A stretch of DNA of 64,000 nt from Micromonospora echinospora (GTDB taxonomy: Bacteria > Actinomycetota > Actinomycetes > Mycobacteriales > Micromonosporaceae): contig NZ_JACHJC010000001.1 of the NCBI RefSeq assembly GCF_014203425.1, positions 5,668,001 to 5,732,000 on the forward strand, given 5' to 3'. Below, piece after piece: positions 60,210 to 64,000 of the stretch. Both the position numbers and the translations under genes were made by a program. The notes beneath the pieces are model-generated. The model was not told where the DNA came from. It made no database searches and was given only the letters and a program-made list of their open reading frames with translations. How positions within the stretch are numbered: position 1 is the first letter of the stretch; each line of letters opens with the position of its first letter.

Positions 60210-60608
60210 TCAGCGGTGTCCCTCCGGGCGCTGCCGCCAGCGGTCCTCCATCCGGTCGAGGAAGGAGCCCCGGCGGCCACTGCTGCGGCCACGGGGACGA
60301 CGCCGGCTCGTTGTGCCGCCGACCACGTGCAGGTCGGGCGACTGGGATCGGCGGTGCGACTGCACCGCGTAGCCCAACGAGGCCAGCATGACGACGAAAC
60401 CCGCCACGGCCACCGCGGGAATCTTGATCACGGCACCATAGATCAACAGGGCCAGACCAACGACGACCACGCCGGCAGCGACGAGCACGCGACGCCGCGC
60501 GTGGAAACGCGGGTCGCTGGCGCGCACGGCCGAGGCGAACTTGGGGTCCTCGGCAAGCGACCGCTCGATCTGCTCGAACAGCCGCTGCTCGTGCTCCGAG
60601 AGCGGCAC
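60210..60608 (-). CDS. DUF3040 domain membrane protein
   Basis: A 132-residue actinobacterial protein beginning with the family signature MPLSEHEQRLFEQIERSLAE, then DPKFASAVR and two membrane segments (about residues 42-58 and 65-82). A basic Arg/Ser-rich tail follows. The function is unknown. The GTG start has GGGAGGAG 5 nt upstream. It commonly lies beside dinB and near the dcw cluster in actinobacteria, as here. Confidence 0.88.
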   Translation of the reverse strand: MPLSEHEQRLFEQIERSLAEDPKFASAVRASDPRFHARRRVLVAAGVVVVGLALLIYGAVIKIPAVAVAGFVVMLASLGYAVQSHRRSQSPDLHVVGGTTSRRRPRGRSSGRRGSFLDRMEDRWRQRPEGHR

Positions 60609-60723
60609 GGCACTCCTCCCCGGTCACGTTGGTCGGCCCGGGCGGGCCGACAGACCGTGGCAGCCAACCGGCTGCTTACCCGCAAGTCTACGAGGGCCCC
60701 CGCGCGTCGGAAAGCGGGACGAC

Positions 60724-61983
60724 CTACGGCCGGGTCGGTTTTTCGACTGGCCGGGTATCGCGACGGCTGAGAAGACTGGCCGGACCTATGACGGACCGCC
60801 CGAATCGGGCGGCCGCCGCGTCGGCTGCCGCCTCCGCCTCACGCCAGCCACGCTCGGGCGCACCGAGGGTGAGCTGCTGCGGGGTCTCCCCCGCGGGGGC
60901 GAGACCTTCCATCCGGACACCGACCAGCCGAACCGGCTCGCCGGGGGCGAGGGCCTCCCACAGCGCCCAGGCCGTGTCGAACATCTCCCGGGCGGTGTCG
61001 GTGGGCACGGGGAGCGTGCGGGAGCGGCTGATCGTCCGGAAGTCGGCGAAACGGACTTTGAGCGACACGGTACGGCCCACCTGCCCGGCCGCCCGCAGCC
61101 GGGCGCCGGCCTTGTCGGCGAGCGCGAGCAGGGACCGCCGGATCTCGTCCGGGTCGCTCACGTCGGTGTCGAACGTGACCTCCGCGCCGATCGACTTCTC
61201 CACGTGTTCCGGCGAGACCCCGCGCGGATCGCGGCCCCACGCCAGCTCGTGCAGGTGGGCGGCGGACGCCTCGCCCACGGCCCGCCGCAGCAGGCCGGCC
61301 GGCGCCTCGGCCAGGTCGCGTACGGTGCGCAGGCCGAGCCGCCGCAGCGCGTCGGCAGAGCGCTCCCCCACGCCCCACAGGGCGGACACCGGCAGCGGGT
61401 GCAGGAACTCCAGCACCCGGTCGGCCGGCACCACGAGCAGGCCGTCGGGTTTGGCGCGGGTGGAACCCAGCTTGGCCACGAACTTGCTCGGCCCGACGCC
61501 CACCGAACAGGTCAGCCGCTGCTCCTCGGCGACCCGCCGGCGGATCAGCCGGGCGATGGCGGCGGGCGGCCCGAACAGCCGGCGGGCGCCGGTCACGTCG
61601 AGGAACGCCTCGTCCAGCGACAGCGGCTCGACCAGCGGCGTGACGTCCCGGAAGATCCGCATGACCGCCCGCGACGCCTCGGTGTAGGCGGTGAAGTCGG
61701 GCGGAAGGTAGACCGCGCCGGGACAGAGCGCCCGGGCGCGGGAGGTGGGCATGGCGCTGCGGACGCCGTACCGCCGGGCCTCGTAGCTGGCGGAGCTGAC
61801 CACCCCGCGCGGGCCGACGCCGCCCACCACCACCGGCCGCCCGCGCAGCTCGGGGCGGCGGCGCACCTCGACCGATGCGTAGAACGCGTCCATGTCGACG
61901 TGCAGGATGGTGCAGCCGGTGTCGTCGGCGTCCGCCCCGAAGCGCGGGTCACCGCCTCGGGGCAACGACTGGCTGCGGCCCAT
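60724..61983 (-). CDS. dinB: DNA polymerase IV (Y family) DinB
   Basis: A 419-residue translesion polymerase. Catalytic motifs ILHVDMDAFYASVEVRRRPE (about residues 25-45) and PLSLDEAFLDVTGAR (about 120), with the GVGERSADALRRLGLRTVRD helix-hairpin-helix. PQQLTLG near the C-terminus resembles a sliding-clamp motif. ATG 61983 is preferred over 62013 because a TAGCCT -10 element ends 7 nt before it, implying a leaderless mRNA. Confidence 0.94.
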   Translation of the reverse strand: MGRSQSLPRGGDPRFGADADDTGCTILHVDMDAFYASVEVRRRPELRGRPVVVGGVGPRGVVSSASYEARRYGVRSAMPTSRARALCPGAVYLPPDFTAYTEASRAVMRIFRDVTPLVEPLSLDEAFLDVTGARRLFGPPAAIARLIRRRVAEEQRLTCSVGVGPSKFVAKLGSTRAKPDGLLVVPADRVLEFLHPLPVSALWGVGERSADALRRLGLRTVRDLAEAPAGLLRRAVGEASAAHLHELAWGRDPRGVSPEHVEKSIGAEVTFDTDVSDPDEIRRSLLALADKAGARLRAAGQVGRTVSLKVRFADFRTISRSRTLPVPTDTAREMFDTAWALWEALAPGEPVRLVGVRMEGLAPAGETPQQLTLGAPERGWREAEAAADAAAARFGRSVIGPASLLSRRDTRPVEKPTRP

Positions 61984-61990
61984 GTCAGCC

Positions 61991-61996
61991 AGGCTA
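61991..61996 (-). promoter_or_regulatory. -10 element TAGCCT of dinB (leaderless)
   Basis: TAGCCT ends 7 nt before ATG 61983. No LexA-type palindrome was noticed next to it. Confidence 0.45.
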
Positions 61997-62030
61997 GCCC
62001 GCCGGTCCGACAACCCACCGCGCCACCCGG

Positions 62031-63194
62031 TCAGCCCCGGATCACCAGCAGCGGGATGGTCATCTCGGCGGCGGTGTCCGCGCCGTGGTACGCCACCAGC
62101 CGCGACGCCATCGGCGGCTCGGAGCGGGTGGCGACCACCGCGTACGTGTCCCGGCAGACCACCACCACGTCGCCGATCCGGGTCAGGTGCGCCTCCGGCA
62201 CCGGCCCGAACCAGCCGGTCGCCACCGCCTCGGCCCGGGTCAGCACGTGCGCGGCCGGGCCCAGCAGCTCGGTCCAGGCGGCCACCACGTCGTCCTCGGC
62301 GCCCGGCTCGGCGTGCAGGTAGCGGACCCGGGGCTCACCGGCGACCACCCGCACCCCGGCGCGTAGCCGGGGGTCGGCGTCCAGGTCGATCCGGTGCCCG
62401 GCGGGCACGTCGAGCTGGCCGTGGTCGGCGGTGACCAGCAGCGCGGCGTCCGGCGGCAGCCCGTCTACGAGCCGGGCCAGCAGCGTGTCCACATCGGCGG
62501 CGGCCAGCCGCCAGGGCTCGGAGTCGACGCCGCTGAGGTGCCCGTGCCGGTCCAGGTCGGGGTGGTACCCGGAGACGAGCGCGGGCCCGTCCCCGGCGGC
62601 CAGCGCCGCCAGCATCCGCGCGGCGAGCGCGTCGGCGCCGGCCGCGCCCCGGTAGTCGCCGCCCCGGTTGGCGGCGAGCGTCAGACCGCTGCCGGCGAAC
62701 TCGGGACGGCTGACCACTGTCACCGCGATCCCGGCGGCGCGGGCCCGCTGGTACCAGGTGGGTACCGGCTGCCAGCTCGCCGGGTCGGGGTCGCCGGCCC
62801 AGTCGACGTGGTTGAGCACCCGGTCGGTGCCGGGCACCCGGACGGTGAAGCCGAGCACGCCGTGCGCGCCCGACGCGGTGCCGGTGCCGAGGCTGACCAG
62901 GCTGGTCGGAGTCGTGGACGGGAAGCCGGTGGTGAGCTGCCGGCCAGTGGTGGCGGCCAGTCCGGCGAGCGTCGGGGCGTACCGGGCGGCGGCGGGGATC
63001 TGGTACCAGCCGAGGCCGTCGACGAGCAGCACCGCGATGCGGCGCACCCCGGCCAGCCTCGGTGCCAGGCCGAGCCGGTCGGCCGCGCCGGGCACGCCGA
63101 GCACTGACAGCGCGCTGGGCAGCACGTCGGCCAGGCTGCCGCCGTCGTAGCGTGGCGGAACCCGGTCCAGCGGGCCGGGCGGCGGGCCGGTCAT
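62031..63194 (-). CDS. Alkaline-phosphatase-superfamily phosphodiesterase/pyrophosphatase
   Basis: A 387-residue protein. Metal and nucleophile motifs are AVLLVDGLGWYQ (first Asp, about residue 59), GFPSTTPTSLVSLGTG (Thr nucleophile region), YHPDLDRHGHLSG and LLVTADHGQLDVP. These are typical of nucleotide pyrophosphatase/phosphodiesterases. There is no signal peptide, so it is probably cytoplasmic. Its ATG overlaps the stop of the upstream methyltransferase (ATGA). Confidence 0.87.
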   Translation of the reverse strand: MTGPPPGPLDRVPPRYDGGSLADVLPSALSVLGVPGAADRLGLAPRLAGVRRIAVLLVDGLGWYQIPAAARYAPTLAGLAATTGRQLTTGFPSTTPTSLVSLGTGTASGAHGVLGFTVRVPGTDRVLNHVDWAGDPDPASWQPVPTWYQRARAAGIAVTVVSRPEFAGSGLTLAANRGGDYRGAAGADALAARMLAALAAGDGPALVSGYHPDLDRHGHLSGVDSEPWRLAAADVDTLLARLVDGLPPDAALLVTADHGQLDVPAGHRIDLDADPRLRAGVRVVAGEPRVRYLHAEPGAEDDVVAAWTELLGPAAHVLTRAEAVATGWFGPVPEAHLTRIGDVVVVCRDTYAVVATRSEPPMASRLVAYHGADTAAEMTIPLLVIRG

Positions 63195-63922
63195 GCCGGG
63201 CGGCGGGCGAACAGGTGCAGTTGAGCGGCGAGATCACGGTACGGGGGCCGGGCCGCGAGCGCCCGTTCCAGCTCCACCAGGGCGGCCGGCTGTCCGTCGG
63301 CCACGGCGGCCGGAAGCAGGTCGGCGAGCACCCGTACCCCGTGGATCTCCTCCACGGCGAGGCCGGCGGCGGTGAGCAGCGCGCCCGCGTCGGCGGCGTC
63401 GTAGCGGCGGCGCAGCGTGTCCCGGCGACCGGTGGTGCCCTGCGGGTCGGCGGCGAGCGCGGCGGCGGCGTCCAGTTGCCCGTTCATCGCCCGGCCGAAC
63501 ACGGCGGCGGCCCGGCCGGCGACGAGCACGCTCGCCGCGCCGCCCGGTCGCAACGCGGTGACCAGCGCGGAGATCACCGGTTCCGGCTCGTCGACGACTT
63601 CGAGGACGGAGTGGCAGAGCACCAGGTCCACGCTGGCCGGTTCGACCAGCCCGGCGAGCGCGTCGGCGTCGCCCTGCGTCGCGCGTACCCGGTCGGCGAC
63701 CCCGGCCTCGGCGGCCCGGCGGGTCAGCGCGGCGAGCGCGTCAGGGCTGGCGTCGACAACTGTGACCCGGTGACCGGCCTCGGCGAGCGGGACGGCGAAG
63801 CCGCCGGTCCCGCCGCCGACGTCGAGCACGGAGAGTCGTTCGCCGGCCCGCCGGTCCAGCTCGGCCCGGAGCACCGACCAGATGACGGCGGTGCGGGGGG
63901 TGAGGGTTCGGATCTGCTCCAC
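63191..63922 (-). CDS. Class I SAM-dependent methyltransferase
   Basis: A 243-residue methyltransferase. SAM motif I is LDVGGGTGGFAVPLAEAGH (about residues 35-53), acidic loop VTVVDASPDAL, motif II ATQGDADALAG and LVLCHSVLEVVDEPEP. The C-terminal part resembles CmoM/SmtA-like proteins; the substrate is unknown. The GTG start is 6 nt behind a TAGGCT -10 element. Confidence 0.88.
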   Translation of the reverse strand: MEQIRTLTPRTAVIWSVLRAELDRRAGERLSVLDVGGGTGGFAVPLAEAGHRVTVVDASPDALAALTRRAAEAGVADRVRATQGDADALAGLVEPASVDLVLCHSVLEVVDEPEPVISALVTALRPGGAASVLVAGRAAAVFGRAMNGQLDAAAALAADPQGTTGRRDTLRRRYDAADAGALLTAAGLAVEEIHGVRVLADLLPAAVADGQPAALVELERALAARPPYRDLAAQLHLFARRPA

Positions 63923-63928
63923 GCGCCG

Positions 63929-63934
63929 AGCCTA
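63929..63934 (-). promoter_or_regulatory. -10 element TAGGCT of the methyltransferase gene (leaderless)
   Basis: TAGGCT ends 6 nt before the GTG at 63922; identical in sequence and spacing to the hisF element. Confidence 0.45.
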
Positions 63935-63953
63935 GTCACCCCCCGGCCCGGGT

Positions 63954-64000
63954 TCAGGACTCGCCGCCGCCGGCGGGGTCGTCCTCGGCGCGGGAGCGCT
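63954..64000 (-). CDS. C-terminal end of an unidentified gene cut by the window edge
   Basis: A minus-strand frame enters from the right edge and ends RSRAEDDPAGGGES with TGA at 63956-63954. The acidic, Gly-rich tail looks like a protein C-terminus, but too little is present to identify it. Confidence 0.4.
   Translation of the reverse strand, partial: RSRAEDDPAGGGES

Overview
The window is very GC-rich, densely coded actinobacterial DNA. Gene content (division/cell-wall cluster with wag31/divIVA and sepF, priA-type hisA, murT-gatD, TIGR03085, DUF3040) and the style of the intergenic palindromes point to Micromonosporaceae, most likely Micromonospora. That placement is inferred from memory of gene families, not from a search. 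No tRNA, rRNA or CRISPR array was seen.

Layout. 1-10.2 kb: a two-gene heterodimer-type ABC exporter (one half cut by the left edge), a TIGR03085 protein, a lone terpene synthase, an acyl-CoA ligase, an LtrA-like membrane protein, a MocR regulator divergent from a YczE-like membrane protein, and a small winged-helix-like protein. 10.2-18.4 kb: histidine genes on the minus strand, hisD-hisC-hisB-(two 19-codon mini-cistrons)-small membrane protein-hisH-small membrane protein-hisA-ridA, with hisF separated from them by an OhrR-controlled peroxide operon. 18.5-27.5 kb: a LON-domain protein, unknown membrane proteins, a ParA/MinD-like ATPase with a repeat-rich N-terminus, rluD-lspA, a TraR/DksA-type zinc finger protein, a cation/proton antiporter, and a DUF167 (YggU) protein.

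27.6-45.5 kb: the dcw cluster, all on the minus strand and transcribed right to left: mraZ-rsmH-ftsL-like-ftsI-murE-murF-mraY-ftsW-murG-murC-ftsQ-ftsZ-yggS-sepF-yggT-divIVA. Many junctions are ATGA, GTGA or TGATG overlaps. murD is missing from its usual place between mraY and ftsW, where there is instead a 50-bp perfect palindrome, and pgeF/ylmD is missing between ftsZ and yggS. Divergent from mraZ is murT-gatD (lipid II amidation) followed by a TVP38-type membrane protein.

48.7-64 kb: a secreted lipoprotein, leuS preceded by what looks like a complete leucine attenuator (leader peptide with three consecutive Leu codons, then a hairpin with a T-run), a moxR-DUF58-transglutaminase operon, an intact IS481-family element inserted into the centre of a palindrome with a 14-bp target duplication, about 0.6 kb of repeat-rich non-coding DNA, then DUF3040, dinB, a phosphodiesterase-like protein and a methyltransferase.

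A recurrent regulatory theme is a TANNNT -10 element 6-8 nt upstream of a start codon, which predicts leaderless mRNAs for TIGR03085, yczE, hisF, ohrR, hisD, the LON protein, murT, the lipoprotein, the leuS leader peptide, dinB and the methyltransferase. The strongest candidates for undescribed biology are the leuS attenuator, the tandem 59-bp mini-cistrons in the his operon, and the MocR/YczE operator.
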